DNA of 64,000 nt from Paenibacillus pinihumi DSM 23905 = JCM 16419 (GCF_000422505.1 NZ_KE383865.1:158726-222725), one strand, 5' to 3'; positions 43,418 through 53,010 are shown, counted from the stretch's first letter. Numbers and translations: made by a program. Notes: a model not told the origin generated them from the letters alone.

Positions 43418-44290
43418 CTACACCTGCTGCTTCCAGGCAAACATCCGCTTTTGATATTCCTTGGGCGAACAGTCATTATATTTTTTGAACATTTTGTAAA
43501 AATGGGCCATATTCGGCATGCCGATCTGGTCGCCAACCTCAGCAATGCTCAGGTCACGGGTGAGCAGCAGCCGCTCCGCCCATTTGATTTTCCGGTAATT
43601 GACGTATTCCGTAAAGGACATGCCCAGTGTTTTTTTGAAAAATTTGACGAAGTAGTAATAACTCATATTCGCGAGCTTGCATACCTCACTGATGGAAATC
43701 TTGTCTCCGAGTCTGGATTCCACATATTGCAGCACATCCTTCATCCGCAACCGGTCAAAGTTTTCCTGCTCGGTCAGCACCTTGCGCTGGTCATTGCGCA
43801 ACAGGAGCAGAATAATTTTCTTGATCAGCAAATCGACCGCCAGCTCATAGCCGTTCTCCTTGGCAACCGTCTCCTTATGAATCTCACGGACGATGGAGGC
43901 AATTTCCCTGCGAATTTCCGGTTTCTCCTCAAAGATATAATTGGTATGGCTGAGCGGATGCTCGGATTCAAAGAAATAGCGGATGTACGGCATCGTGCTG
44001 TGATCAAAAAATTTCTCCAGATCGAACTGAAGGACGATATAATGAAGCGGGCCGCCGTAGCTGCGGTCGCGGTGAAGCTGGGAATGGCCGATAATCGCAA
44101 TGTCGCCTTCCTGAAGGCTGTAAAATTCATCATCCACATGAACCTCAAGCATACCGGTCTCCACAAGCAGCAGCTCCACTTCACGGTGGTAGTGCCAGGG
44201 AATCATCAGATCCTCCTCGCGATGAACCACAAGCACCCGCAATGACAAAAGAGGGTTTTCATAATGAACTTTTTCATTGGTGTATTCCAT
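43418..44290 (-). CDS. AraC-family transcriptional regulator
   Basis: 290 aa. N-terminal cupin-like sensor: IPWHYHREVELLLVETG near 27-43 and YSLQEGDIAIIGHSQLH near 56. C-terminal double helix-turn-helix: ISEVCKLANMSYYYFVKFFK and SIAEVGDQIGMPNMAHFYKMFK, ending SPKEYQKRMFA. It is divergent from the Gfo/Idh/MocA gene (138 nt), which it very likely controls, probably in reply to a sugar or sugar acid. Confidence 0.88.
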   Translation of the reverse strand: MEYTNEKVHYENPLLSLRVLVVHREEDLMIPWHYHREVELLLVETGMLEVHVDDEFYSLQEGDIAIIGHSQLHRDRSYGGPLHYIVLQFDLEKFFDHSTMPYIRYFFESEHPLSHTNYIFEEKPEIRREIASIVREIHKETVAKENGYELAVDLLIKKIILLLLRNDQRKVLTEQENFDRLRMKDVLQYVESRLGDKISISEVCKLANMSYYYFVKFFKKTLGMSFTEYVNYRKIKWAERLLLTRDLSIAEVGDQIGMPNMAHFYKMFKKYNDCSPKEYQKRMFAWKQQV

Positions 44291-44428
44291 GGGTGAAATC
44301 TCCCTTTGGCAAAATCACATAAAAGCAGCGCTATTCTGTAAATATCTTTTCTGCTGTTTCTCCATTATACTTTATTTTATTCTCAAGTCTAAATAGCAGT
44401 AGCGAGATGAATAAGGAGGCCAGCAATA

Positions 44429-45514
44429 ATGAGATCTGTACGAGTTGGAATTATCGGCTGCGGGGGCATTGCCAGCGGCAAGCATATGCCGAGCCTGAAT
44501 ACAGTAAAGGAAGCGCAGATGGTGGCTTTTTGCGATATCGTCCGGGAGCGCGCTGAAGAAGCAAGAGCCAAATATGGCAGCAAGGATACAGAGACTGCAG
44601 TATATGAGAACTACCGGGAACTGCTGAAAGACCCGTCCATTGAAGTGGTACATATTTGTACACCGAATGATTCTCACGCGGAAATTACGATTGCCGCTCT
44701 TGAGGCTGGCAAGCATGTCATGTGTGAGAAGCCGATGGCCAAAACAGCTGCGGATGCGCGCAGAATGCTGGAAGCCGCCAAGCGGACCGGCAAAAAACTG
44801 AGCATCGGCTACCAGAACCGCTTCCGCGCGGACAGCCGTTATTTGAAGGATGCTTGTGCAGCGGGAGAGCTGGGCGAAGTGTACTTTGCCAAAGCCCATG
44901 CGATTCGCCGTCGCGCGGTACCAACCTGGGGCGTTTTCCTCGATGAGGAAAAGCAAGGGGGCGGACCGCTCATTGATATCGGGACCCATGCGCTTGATCT
45001 GGCGCTGTGGATGATGGACAACTACAAGCCAAAGGTTGTACTTGGCCGGGCATACCACAAGCTGTCGCAGACTGAGAATGCGGCTAATGCTTGGGGACCA
45101 TGGGACCCGAAACAGTTCACGGTTGAGGATTCGGCTTTCGCCATGATTACCATGGAGAATGGTGCTTCCATCATGCTCGAATCGAGCTGGGCACTCAACT
45201 CGCTGGAGGTCGATGAGGCGAAGGTTACGCTGTGCGGAACAAAGGGCGGGGCAGATATGAAGGACGGCCTGCGCTTCAACGGCGAGCATAACAGCCGTCT
45301 GTATGTGAATAAGGTGGATATGGAAGCCGGAGGCGTAGCCTTCTATGAGGGGCAGTCCGAGACGGCTGCCGATGTGGAGGCAAGAACATGGATTCACGCG
45401 GTCATCAATGATGAGGAGCTTGTAGTAACACCAGAGCAGGCGCTCGTTGTCTCGGAAATTTTGGAGGCTGTCTACGAATCCTCACGTACAGGCAAAGCTG
45501 TTTATTTTGATTAA
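44429..45514 (+). CDS. Gfo/Idh/MocA-family oxidoreductase
   Basis: 361 aa. Rossmann motif VGIIGCGGIASGKHMPSL at the start, then VHICTPNDSHAEITIAALEAGKHVMCEKPMA near 72-103, with the EKP that carries the catalytic lysine, and RRAVPTWGVFLDEEKQGGGPLIDIGTHALDLAL near 160-192, holding the DIGTHALDL catalytic segment. NAD(P)-dependent sugar or cyclitol dehydrogenase; substrate unknown. AAGGAGG before the ATG. Adjacent to a divergent AraC regulator. Confidence 0.9.
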   Translation: MRSVRVGIIGCGGIASGKHMPSLNTVKEAQMVAFCDIVRERAEEARAKYGSKDTETAVYENYRELLKDPSIEVVHICTPNDSHAEITIAALEAGKHVMCEKPMAKTAADARRMLEAAKRTGKKLSIGYQNRFRADSRYLKDACAAGELGEVYFAKAHAIRRRAVPTWGVFLDEEKQGGGPLIDIGTHALDLALWMMDNYKPKVVLGRAYHKLSQTENAANAWGPWDPKQFTVEDSAFAMITMENGASIMLESSWALNSLEVDEAKVTLCGTKGGADMKDGLRFNGEHNSRLYVNKVDMEAGGVAFYEGQSETAADVEARTWIHAVINDEELVVTPEQALVVSEILEAVYESSRTGKAVYFD

Positions 45515-45550
45515 TCCTAATTGAACTTTACAGCGGCAATTTTAGCAGAT

Positions 45551-45597
45551 AAGCAGACTTCTTCCCGGTAAGCGGAGGGAGTCTGCTTTATTTTTTT
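45551..45597 (+). terminator. Rho-independent terminator
   Basis: AAGCAGACT pairs with AGTCTGCTT, with an inner TCCC/GGGA, followed by TATTTTTTTG. Confidence 0.85.
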
Positions 45598-45753
45598 GAG
45601 CCTTTTTAAGATGGCACAGCCGCTTACACTTGGTTAAAATAGGATGAGAAGTGGAACGGGAGACACGCAATTCAAAAAACTGTTAGAACTATTGCAAAAA
45701 AACGGTTGTTTCCCCTGAAGAGATTGTCTATTCTTATAAAATAGAGTTGCCAT

Positions 45754-45784
45754 GCTGAGCTTGTATTCAGGAATTCAAGCTCAG
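45754..45784 (+). promoter_or_regulatory. Perfect inverted repeat in the leader of the DUF420 gene
   Basis: GCTGAGCTTG and CAAGCTCAGC, 11 nt apart, with no T run. It could be a protein-binding site or an mRNA hairpin. The rest of 45598-45830 holds no gene; a TATAAAA stretch at about 45735 may be a -10 element. Confidence 0.45.
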
Positions 45785-45830
45785 CTGGGTATGGCTATGG
45801 TTGTTTTTATATTGATTAAGGGGTGTAGGA

Positions 45831-46355
45831 ATGAAGAAAGCACGCAGCTTTACGTTGCCGATTACAATCTTCTCGATTGTGCTGATCGGTACGATCGGCA
45901 CATTGTTTTTTCTCCCGGCCTATGATCGGGAAGTGAGCTTTGATGTTTCGATTTTGCCGATGCTCAATGCGATTTACAATTTGTTTACGTTCAGCTTCCT
46001 TATTATATCGCTGGTCGCGATCAAGAAGCGCAACATCAATGTTCACCGGAATTTTATTTTGTGGGCGTTCGTGTCTACAGCCTTGTTCCTGGTTACATAC
46101 GTTATTTATCACTTTTTGACAGAACCGACGCCGTTCGGCGGCAACAGCACCGTGAAGATGATCTACTACTTTATTCTGATTTCCCACGTGCTGCTGGCGA
46201 TTGTCAATGTCCCGCTGGCGTTAATCTCCGTTGTTCGCGGCTTCAATATGCAAATTGCAAGCCATCGCCGGATTGCACGCTGGACGATGCCGATTTGGCT
46301 GTATGTAAGCGGTACAGGTGTTATCGTTTACCTGCTCATTTCACCTTATTATTAA
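45831..46355 (+). CDS. DUF420 membrane protein (YozB-like)
   Basis: 174 aa with five predicted membrane segments: near 8-28 (FTLPITIFSIVLIGTIGTLF), 42-62, 72-95, 108-133 and 150-170. A histidine sits in the third segment (NVHRNFILWAFV) and in HVLLAIVNVPLALI, and CxxxH-like features of haem-copper partners are absent. DUF420 proteins such as YozB relate to cytochrome oxidase assembly, but the function is unproven. AAGGGGTG before the ATG. Stand-alone gene. Confidence 0.85.
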   Translation: MKKARSFTLPITIFSIVLIGTIGTLFFLPAYDREVSFDVSILPMLNAIYNLFTFSFLIISLVAIKKRNINVHRNFILWAFVSTALFLVTYVIYHFLTEPTPFGGNSTVKMIYYFILISHVLLAIVNVPLALISVVRGFNMQIASHRRIARWTMPIWLYVSGTGVIVYLLISPYY

Positions 46356-46374
46356 GCAAAAGCAAGCTGTGTCC

Positions 46375-46412
46375 GCAAAAAGCCGGCCCTGAATTCAGAG
46401 CCGGCTTTTTGC
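46375..46412. terminator. Bidirectional terminator
   Basis: GCAAAAAGCCGGC and GCCGGCTTTTTGC form a 13-bp perfect stem, serving the DUF420 gene and the convergent manC gene. Confidence 0.9.
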
Positions 46413-46432
46413 TTTACACCCGTATTATAATG

Positions 46433-47779
46433 TCAGGAGCCGCAAGTCATGCTGATTCGCAATGTATCATCCTCCGTCAGCTGCTCCCCAAGCTGAACTT
46501 CCATCCATTCCATTCCGGTATCCGAACACATGCCGTGTTTTGTGCCGCATGGAATATCCAGCACTGTTCCAGGGACTGCCTTGCGTTCCCGGCCATTACG
46601 GATGAATAAGCCGCTGCCGCTCAGCACCGTCCAAATTTTGCGCCGTCTGGCATGAACATGATAGCTTGTGCTCGTGCCCGGCTGCATGCGTACTTTGCGG
46701 GTCCAGCTCTCCATTCCTCCTGCCGCTTTGACAACATCAAGTGTCCGCACATCGCCCCAGCGCTTTTCCTCATACCATGGCAGAGCGTCCCCTTCCGGGA
46801 GCTGCTGCTTGATCGCATCCGCATTGCTTAAGCTGGCAACCAGAATGCCGTCGGGGCTGGCAGCTACAATGACATCAGGCACATCGATGAGATGAACGGG
46901 GCAATGAAGTTCATTGACGAGAAAGCTTCCGCCGGAGCTCTGGGAAACTCTTCCGGGGCCAATCTGAGAACTGTCAAGCTGAGCCGTAAGCTGCGGCCAG
47001 CTCCCAAGATCATTCCACATGCCGTCATAGGGCAGCACAATAGCCTGCCGGGTTTGTTCGGCAATCTCTTCATCAATGCTTCTGACGGGTAGCAGCGGAT
47101 AACGGGCCAGAAGAGAGCCGGCATCCAGCGGAAGTTCGCGCTCCTTCAGGGCAGCCACCAGAAAGCCGAGCCGGAAGGCAAAAACACCGCAATTCCAAAG
47201 CGCTTGTCTGGCGATCAGCGCGGCAGCCCGGGATTCCTCCGGCTTCTCTACAAAGCAGGAGATTGGAGTGTAAGGCGCCTTCGTAAATGCTTTGCCGGGC
47301 ACAATGTAGCCGTACTGGCTGGAAGGTGAACGGGGCTGGCATCCGATTAACCCCAGTTCAGCTCCACTTTCCTTCAATGCTCTGGGAAGCTGTTGAAGCA
47401 GATGGAAAAAGCTTTGCTCGGCATACATGTCAGCAGGAATAACCGCGATAAGCTCGTCGTCATGCAGGTTTAGTGAATTGTGAAAATAAGCGGTTGCCAA
47501 GGCGACAGCATGAAAGGTTCCCCGTTTATGGGGCTCACTGAGCAGGGGAATACGATCGCCAATATGATTCTGAATGCTGTCTGTCTGGCTTGCGTGCGTG
47601 ACAATGACCGCGCTGCCAAGCAAACCGGCTGCCTCCAGTTGCCTGCGTATGCGCTGTATCATTGACTCCTCTTTCCCGTAATTATCCTGCAGCAGCCTGA
47701 GAAAAACTTTGGAGCGGCTGCCGTTGGACAAGGGCCAAAGCCGCTTGCCGGAACCTCCCGACAAAATTACAACCCGCAC
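46433..47779 (-). CDS. manC: Mannose-1-phosphate guanylyltransferase with C-terminal cupin
   Basis: 448 aa, GTG start 6 nt after AGGAGGG. Nucleotidyltransferase start VVILSGGSGKRLWPLSNGSR, then IAVIPADMYAEQSF near 90 and CFVEKPEESRAA near 165, where the active-site lysine lies. A cupin from about 365 holds the metal-pocket HARRRK and VLDIPCGTKHGM segments of the PMI II half. It makes GDP-mannose from GTP and mannose 1-phosphate. The cupin's isomerase activity is uncertain from sequence. Followed on the same strand by a DUF6492-like gene that lies upstream of it. Confidence 0.88.
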   Translation of the reverse strand: MRVVILSGGSGKRLWPLSNGSRSKVFLRLLQDNYGKEESMIQRIRRQLEAAGLLGSAVIVTHASQTDSIQNHIGDRIPLLSEPHKRGTFHAVALATAYFHNSLNLHDDELIAVIPADMYAEQSFFHLLQQLPRALKESGAELGLIGCQPRSPSSQYGYIVPGKAFTKAPYTPISCFVEKPEESRAAALIARQALWNCGVFAFRLGFLVAALKERELPLDAGSLLARYPLLPVRSIDEEIAEQTRQAIVLPYDGMWNDLGSWPQLTAQLDSSQIGPGRVSQSSGGSFLVNELHCPVHLIDVPDVIVAASPDGILVASLSNADAIKQQLPEGDALPWYEEKRWGDVRTLDVVKAAGGMESWTRKVRMQPGTSTSYHVHARRRKIWTVLSGSGLFIRNGRERKAVPGTVLDIPCGTKHGMCSDTGMEWMEVQLGEQLTEDDTLRISMTCGS

Positions 47780-47838
47780 AGGGGTTCCCTCCTTGTATCA
47801 GCTTGCCGGCTCAAACATGGCTCCTCCGGAAATGCCTG

Positions 47839-48657
47839 CTATCCTTTCGAGTTTCGTACATAGCCCTTGCGTTTATGAAAGGAGAGGGACCTGAAGGCTT
47901 TGGCAAGCGATTTCTTGCGGGCCGGAGCAAGAGCTGAGTAGCTTTGGCCAAGGCTTTTGTTCAGCGCCCGTTTGAAGCTGACCCGGCTTGCATTCCGGGC
48001 ATAGAGGAAGTTCCCGTATGTTTCAAATTCGGAGAAGCCGAACTGCTTCTTTTTGTTAATGCTTCTGAGAATAGCGGAATACCATTTGACACCATGGCGC
48101 TTTTCGATGGTCTGCTTCAGCTCGCGAACCTTCTTTTTGTCAAACAGCATATAATGGGCCACGAATGACCGGGGCGCGGAAGCCTTTTTGCCCAGAAGCC
48201 GGGAGTAGGTATTGAAATATTCATCTTGGCTCCATTTTCGCGAATAGAAGATGAATTTCTCTCCTGACTTGAAACGGTGCGGCCGAAGCAGTATCGTATC
48301 GGCATCAATAACGAGGTAATGCCGCTGATTGCCGAATCGCTCGCCGCCAAGCTTAAGCAACTGCTGATACAGCCACCCGGAGCGTTCCCATCGTTTGGAG
48401 CGATAATTAATATCCTGCTTGGTGAACGGGAGCACGTTGCGCTCATTGACAAAGGTACAGCCTTTTTTCGCAATCGCCTTGCGAATGGCCGGCCTGTCAG
48501 GGGAGACAATCATAATGCGGTCAATCGGGTGTTTCACATGTTTGCGCACACTGTCTATTACATATGGGAGTGTTCCCAGGTCCTTCTCAATGGCGGGAAT
48601 AAAGACATCAATCACAATTCTGCTGCCCGGACTTTTGCTCATAGATGTTAGCGCCAT
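47839..48657 (-). CDS. DUF6492-like probable glycosyltransferase
   Basis: 272 aa. IVIDVFIPAIEKDLGTLPYV at 14-33 opens a GT-A-like fold; RHYLVIDADTILLRPHRF near 115-132 carries a D-x-D motif typical of sugar transferases in the DUF6492 group. The C-terminus is basic (RKKSLAKAFRSLSFHKRKG). No membrane segment. The start is uncertain: ATG 48657 has GGAAAGGA almost touching it, and ATG 48642 has it too far away. It lies about 60 nt upstream of manC on the same strand, so both may serve a mannose-containing glycan. Confidence 0.7.
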   Translation of the reverse strand: MALTSMSKSPGSRIVIDVFIPAIEKDLGTLPYVIDSVRKHVKHPIDRIMIVSPDRPAIRKAIAKKGCTFVNERNVLPFTKQDINYRSKRWERSGWLYQQLLKLGGERFGNQRHYLVIDADTILLRPHRFKSGEKFIFYSRKWSQDEYFNTYSRLLGKKASAPRSFVAHYMLFDKKKVRELKQTIEKRHGVKWYSAILRSINKKKQFGFSEFETYGNFLYARNASRVSFKRALNKSLGQSYSALAPARKKSLAKAFRSLSFHKRKGYVRNSKG

Positions 48658-48773
48658 TCCTTTCCATTTTGGTCATGTCGTGTTATGATATGACGCCCGC
48701 TTTGATTTTGTCCCGGAAACGGGAGGGAAGATTTGGTATAATGAGGTATCTTCCGCCGAAAGGGGCCAGGCTA

Positions 48774-49637
48774 ATGACAGCCTTCCAGAGCGTTTTGAAG
48801 CATGAGCATATCAGCTTTGGCTACCGGAGCGACAACCCGGTCAAAGCGGTTTTTCATTCCCATGCTGAATATGAAATTTATTATTTTCATGAAGGAAGCT
48901 GCCGGTATTTAATCGGCGATCAAATATATGAGCTGGAACCGGGAGATCTGATTATTATGCATGGCATGACACTTCACTGTGCAAATATGAGCCCCGGGAA
49001 ACCGTACGTCCGGAGCATCTGCCATTTTGATCCGGTCTATGTCCAGGAGATGATGATGATTCCCGGACGGATTGATGTGACTGAACCTTTCCGCAGACTG
49101 CAAAATGCCCGTCTCCAGCTGGAAGGAACCGGGCGTGAGGCCGCAGAGGAGCTGCTGCTCAAGATGAATGCCTCCAACCGTCCTCATGATCCTGCTTCTT
49201 ATTTCCGGTTCCATCTGCAATTTTACGAGCTGTTGGTGCTGATTTACACCGAATGCAAGCAATTGAGCAGGCCTGCTCCGGCTCATACCTCGGAAAAGCT
49301 GGAGCATGTGCAGCGCATTATATCATTTATTGAAGCGCATTATATGGAGGATATTCACTTGTCGGATATGGAGGAAGCGCTGCATCTGAACCGCCAGTAC
49401 CTGTCGAAGCTGTTCAAGGAAGTGACTGGAACGACGATTTTTACTTACCTGTTCGAACGGCGGATTAACCAGTCACGCATTCTGATTACGATGAACCCGG
49501 AGATGAAGCTGACTGATATTTCGTATCAGATCGGATTCAAGCATCCAGCCCATTTTAGCCGCGTATTTAAGCAGTATATAGGGGTAAGCCCGGATCAATA
49601 CAGGAGAACCAGCGATTTTAACATTGCCTTAACATAA
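48774..49637 (+). CDS. AraC-family transcriptional regulator
   Basis: 287 aa from ATG 48774 (AAAGGGG about 8 nt upstream); the in-frame ATGs at 48645 and 48741 are less well placed. Cupin sensor: HSHAEYEIYYFHEGSCRYLIG near 24-44 and YELEPGDLIIMHGMTLHC near 47-64. Helix-turn-helix pair: IHLSDMEEALHLNRQYLSKLFK and KLTDISYQIGFKHPAHFSRVFK. Divergent from the manC/DUF6492 genes, which it may control; ligand unknown. Confidence 0.88.
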   Translation: MTAFQSVLKHEHISFGYRSDNPVKAVFHSHAEYEIYYFHEGSCRYLIGDQIYELEPGDLIIMHGMTLHCANMSPGKPYVRSICHFDPVYVQEMMMIPGRIDVTEPFRRLQNARLQLEGTGREAAEELLLKMNASNRPHDPASYFRFHLQFYELLVLIYTECKQLSRPAPAHTSEKLEHVQRIISFIEAHYMEDIHLSDMEEALHLNRQYLSKLFKEVTGTTIFTYLFERRINQSRILITMNPEMKLTDISYQIGFKHPAHFSRVFKQYIGVSPDQYRRTSDFNIALT

Positions 49638-49732
49638 TTGCATAGTGAGGATGACATTCCTTCGTTATCGTTTTCTTACAACACCGCTACCGCATATAAC
49701 CCGTATAGATAAAGCGCCAAGGGGGATGCAAG

Positions 49733-50923
49733 ATGGAGGCAGCAACAAAGCCTGATGTAAGAACAAGGATGGTTCTTCAACAAACGGAGGGGAGGGAGGT
49801 TCAGCAGACCGGTTCGGGTTCACTTTCTGAAGCTGATAAGGAACTGCTGCTCGTCCCGTATATCAGGCGGTGCATCACCGTTCAGACAGGTCAACCCTGT
49901 GGAAGGGTCAGCAAGCTGCTGCAGGAGAATGCCGATCAGGAATGCATTGTGGTTTGCGATGAGAATGGTGTCCCCGAGGGTCTGGTTATGCGGCAGTCGT
50001 TCTTCCGCATGATGGGCAAGCGCTACGGGACAGATTTATATGGCGAACGTCCGGTTTCGATGATCATGCAAACTTCGCCATTCGCAGTGGAGTATGATAT
50101 TGTGCCGGGCGATCTGATCGAGCAGGCACTGGGCCGGACAAGCCAGCATTTGTACGATTGTGTCATTGTAACAAAGCGCGGCCGGATCGAAGGCATCGTG
50201 ACAATGGGGGATCTGCTCGCTTTATCAAGCGAGCTGCAGAAGCGGACGGTACAGTCGCAGGTGCAAATTCTTCAGCGTGTAGGCGACAAGCTTAAAGGCA
50301 TCCGCCAGGCAGCGGAACAGGTTCATGCCTCCGCTACAGAAGGAATTGCCCTGTCGGCGGACATGGTCGATATTACATTAAAGGGCAAGCATGAGCTGGA
50401 CCTGGTCATGTCGGCCTGTAACAAGCTCTCAGAGATTACGACCGGGCAGCAGGTGCAGATAACCGTTCTGAAGGAGCGGGGCGACTCGATAACGAAGGTA
50501 TCCGCACTTATCCGCGACTTGGCTGATCAATGCGGGCTGCTCGCCATGAATGCAGCGATCGAGGCTGCACGGGCCGGAGTTCACGGCGCAGGCTTCTCCG
50601 TAGTTGCCGATGAAATCCGCAAACTGGCCGCACGGACCAAGCAGTCTGTGGACGAGATTCATACGCTTACTGACGGCATTCGGCTGTCCGTCGACTCTAC
50701 CGCTGCACTTGTCCAGAACGGCCGCCAGGAGACGATGCGCAGCGAGCAGGATGTCAGAAGGGCCGTCGATTTGTTCCATCAGCTCTTTTTGGCAGCCGGC
50801 AACAACCGGACCAGCTCGGAGACGATGGGAGCGGTATCCTCGAACAGCTTCCAGCATGCCAGCCTCGTCATGGACGAGATGGACCGTCTAATTGGAGATA
50901 TGAAGCGCCGCGCCGGGGCATAA
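49733..50923 (+). CDS. Soluble CBS-domain chemoreceptor-like protein
   Basis: 396 aa. A short disordered start, then two CBS motifs at about 40-160 ([20 protein letters not shown] near 63-83; [22 protein letters not shown] near 140-162), then a methyl-accepting signalling domain with [40 protein letters not shown] and [20 protein letters not shown] at about 245-312, the hallmark hairpin tip. There are no membrane segments and no HAMP. CBS pairs bind adenine nucleotides or SAM, so this looks like an internal energy sensor that could feed CheA. GGGGGATG before the ATG. Confidence 0.85.
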   Translation: MEAATKPDVRTRMVLQQTEGREVQQTGSGSLSEADKELLLVPYIRRCITVQTGQPCGRVSKLLQENADQECIVVCDENGVPEGLVMRQSFFRMMGKRYGTDLYGERPVSMIMQTSPFAVEYDIVPGDLIEQALGRTSQHLYDCVIVTKRGRIEGIVTMGDLLALSSELQKRTVQSQVQILQRVGDKLKGIRQAAEQVHASATEGIALSADMVDITLKGKHELDLVMSACNKLSEITTGQQVQITVLKERGDSITKVSALIRDLADQCGLLAMNAAIEAARAGVHGAGFSVVADEIRKLAARTKQSVDEIHTLTDGIRLSVDSTAALVQNGRQETMRSEQDVRRAVDLFHQLFLAAGNNRTSSETMGAVSSNSFQHASLVMDEMDRLIGDMKRRAGA

Positions 50924-50942
50924 CCAGACACAGCAGCATTGG

Positions 50943-51869
50943 CTAAGGCTTCAGCAGATCAATGGCTTTGCGCACTAGCGGCGGATTCCAATGATGATGC
51001 GCCCAGGAAGCGACAATGTTCCAAGGCGGTGCTTCTCCCGGCAGCGGGAGTGTCACAAGCCCGGATTCTTGGGCTGCAATCCGCTCAGGGACAATGGCAA
51101 GCCCCATTCCTTCCATAATAGCCTTGATCACAAGGCTCGTCTGATCCAGCTCCATCACAGGACGCAACGATAGCTGGACGTCTGCCTCCCAGGCCGCAAT
51201 GGCGGCTTGTATGGAAGGCTCGCCAAACGCGATCAACGGATAGTGGGCGATATCGGACGGCTTGACAGACTCCACCCCCATCAGGGGGTGGGCAGCAGGC
51301 AGGAGCAGAGACAACGGTAATTGCACAAGCTGCTCTGAATGAACGGCCAGTAGTTTCCCTCTGTATTCCATTTCCTCTGTGTATGCCTGGTCCTCCATAT
51401 GCCCTGCTTTACCCGACAGGACCAGATCAATTTCTCCAGCAAGCATCCGCTCCATTAAATATTCGGTCTCACCGGTCTGAACGGCGATTGCAAATTGTTG
51501 GGTCAAGTCAGCCGTCGCCCCGCCGAACCAATGACGGTCGAATAAAGTCTGGCTTATAACGTCGGGACATCCGATAACGAGCCTGTTGCGGGAGGTGCTG
51601 TTCAATTCCTGCATGCGTCTTTCCGCTTCATCTGCACTGCTGACGATTTGCCGGGCATAATGATGAAGCAGTCTGCCCGCTTCTGTAAACATCACTTTAC
51701 CGGTCTTTAACTCAAACAGCTTGGCTCCCCATTCTTCCTCAAGTTTCTTCATATGAAAGCTGACGGTCGGCTGCTTCATATTCAAAGATTCAGCGACCGC
51801 AGTCACCTTCTTTAGCTTCCCGATCAGCACAATTATCCGCATTCTTAATATGCTCATTACATTCCGCAC
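50943..51869 (-). CDS. LysR-family transcriptional regulator
   Basis: 308 aa. Winged helix near the start (KKVTAVAESLNMKQPTVSFHMKKLEEEWG), then the type 2 periplasmic-like sensor: RLVIGCPDVISQTL near 95, IDLVLSGKAGHM near 150 and GLAIVPERIAAQESG near 258. The start is uncertain because GTG 51869 has only a weak GAAAG site; ATG 51857 would shorten it by four residues. A T-N11-A palindrome lies just upstream. It faces away from pstS, so it could also touch phosphate uptake, but there is no direct evidence. Confidence 0.85.
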   Translation of the reverse strand: MRNVMSILRMRIIVLIGKLKKVTAVAESLNMKQPTVSFHMKKLEEEWGAKLFELKTGKVMFTEAGRLLHHYARQIVSSADEAERRMQELNSTSRNRLVIGCPDVISQTLFDRHWFGGATADLTQQFAIAVQTGETEYLMERMLAGEIDLVLSGKAGHMEDQAYTEEMEYRGKLLAVHSEQLVQLPLSLLLPAAHPLMGVESVKPSDIAHYPLIAFGEPSIQAAIAAWEADVQLSLRPVMELDQTSLVIKAIMEGMGLAIVPERIAAQESGLVTLPLPGEAPPWNIVASWAHHHWNPPLVRKAIDLLKP

Positions 51870-51885
51870 TTTCTATTTTCAATTT

Positions 51886-51900
51886 ATAGAATAATTCTAT
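51886..51900. promoter_or_regulatory. LysR-type T-N11-A palindrome
   Basis: ATAGAATAATTCTAT is a perfect 15-bp palindrome with the T-N11-A pattern of LysR operators. It lies 17 nt upstream of the LysR gene and 141 nt upstream of pstS. Confidence 0.5.
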
Positions 51901-51948
51901 GATACCATATAAAATTATTCAATATCCTATAAATCTTTTGTTGCTCCG

Positions 51949-51987
51949 TTAACAAAACGAAAATATTGAATTAATTTGTTTCCATTA
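51949..51987 (+). promoter_or_regulatory. Possible degenerate Pho box of pstS
   Basis: TTAACA, AAAATA, TTAATT and CCATTA recur with an 11-bp period. The first and third fit TT(A/C/T)A(C/T)A closely, the others poorly. The position, 55-95 nt before pstS, is right for PhoP. Confidence 0.4.
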
Positions 51988-52041
51988 CAATAAGACCTGT
52001 AAATAATAAAAAGCAGGAACACGGAAGGGGAAACGTTTGAA

Positions 52042-53010
52042 ATGAGAAAGAGCTTGTTATTGTTAATGGCAATTGTATTGACTTTTACACTTGCAGCTTG
52101 TGGCGGAGGTAAGAACACACCAAGCAATACAACAGGGGATAAAGGAAACAATGCAAGCCAAGGAGCAAGCGGCGGACAAAATACACCAACAGATACGAAG
52201 CAGCTTGAAGGCTCCATTTTGGCAGTAGGCTCCTCAGCTCTTCAACCGCTCGTTGAACAAGCTTCCAAAAAGTTCATGGAAAAAGCTGAATACAGCAAAA
52301 TTACAGTTCTGGTGCAAGGCGGAGGAAGCGGTACAGGCTTGACGCAAGTTGCAGAAGGACAATCAGATATCGGTAACTCGGATATTTTCGCAGAAGAGAA
52401 ATTCAAAGATGCTGATGCAAGCAAAGCTGAAGGTCTTGTTGACCATCAAGTAGGTGTAGTTGCAATGGCAGCTGTTGCGAACCCGGGAGCAGGTGTAGAC
52501 AACTTGACCAAACAACAACTGGTTGACATTTTTACAGGCAAAGTGAAGAACTGGAAAGAGATTGGCGGAGCAGATCAAAAGATCGTTCTGGTCAACCGTC
52601 CTGCAAGCTCCGGTACCCGTAAAACGTTTGAAACATATGCGCTTGGACAAAGCACTGAGGATCTGCCGGAAGCAATTCAGGAAGAGTCCTCCGGTAACGT
52701 TAAGAAGCTGGTTGCAGAAACACCTGGCGCAATCGGATACCTGGCTCTGTCCTACCTGGATCAAACCGTTACAGTAATTAAATATGACGGTGTAGATGCA
52801 ACAGAAGAAAACGTAGTAGACGGTAAATATCCGGTATGGGCTTACCAGCACATGTATACAAAAGGCGAGCCTAACGAGGTTGTAAAAGCGTTCCTGGATT
52901 TCATGATCTCCCCTGAAGTTCAAGATAATGATGTTGTTGAGCTGGGTTACATTCCTGCATCCAAAATGAAAATCTCACGTGATGTAAAAGGAACGGTAAC
53001 ACAAAAGTAA
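52042..53010 (+). CDS. pstS: Phosphate-binding lipoprotein PstS
   Basis: 322 aa. Lipoprotein signal with LAACGGG, lipidated Cys20, then a low-complexity linker (residues 22-50). Phosphate-binding fold: ILAVGSSALQPLVEQASKKF near 57, VQGGGSGTGLTQVAEGQSDI near 90 with Ser/Gly ligands, and VLVNRPASSGTRKTFETYAL near 182. It catches phosphate at the membrane surface for PstCA. GGAAGGGGAAA before the ATG. First gene of the pst operon; an attenuator follows. Confidence 0.95.
   Translation: MRKSLLLLMAIVLTFTLAACGGGKNTPSNTTGDKGNNASQGASGGQNTPTDTKQLEGSILAVGSSALQPLVEQASKKFMEKAEYSKITVLVQGGGSGTGLTQVAEGQSDIGNSDIFAEEKFKDADASKAEGLVDHQVGVVAMAAVANPGAGVDNLTKQQLVDIFTGKVKNWKEIGGADQKIVLVNRPASSGTRKTFETYALGQSTEDLPEAIQEESSGNVKKLVAETPGAIGYLALSYLDQTVTVIKYDGVDATEENVVDGKYPVWAYQHMYTKGEPNEVVKAFLDFMISPEVQDNDVVELGYIPASKMKISRDVKGTVTQK

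Noticed and set aside
43409-44245. 278-aa plus-strand frame opposite the AraC gene
   Set aside because: It is a shadow of the AraC regulator; no ribosome site and no recognisable motif.
45754-45784. Terminator call for the inverted repeat before the DUF420 gene
   Set aside because: No T run follows and it lies in the gene's own leader; listed as a possible regulatory dyad instead.
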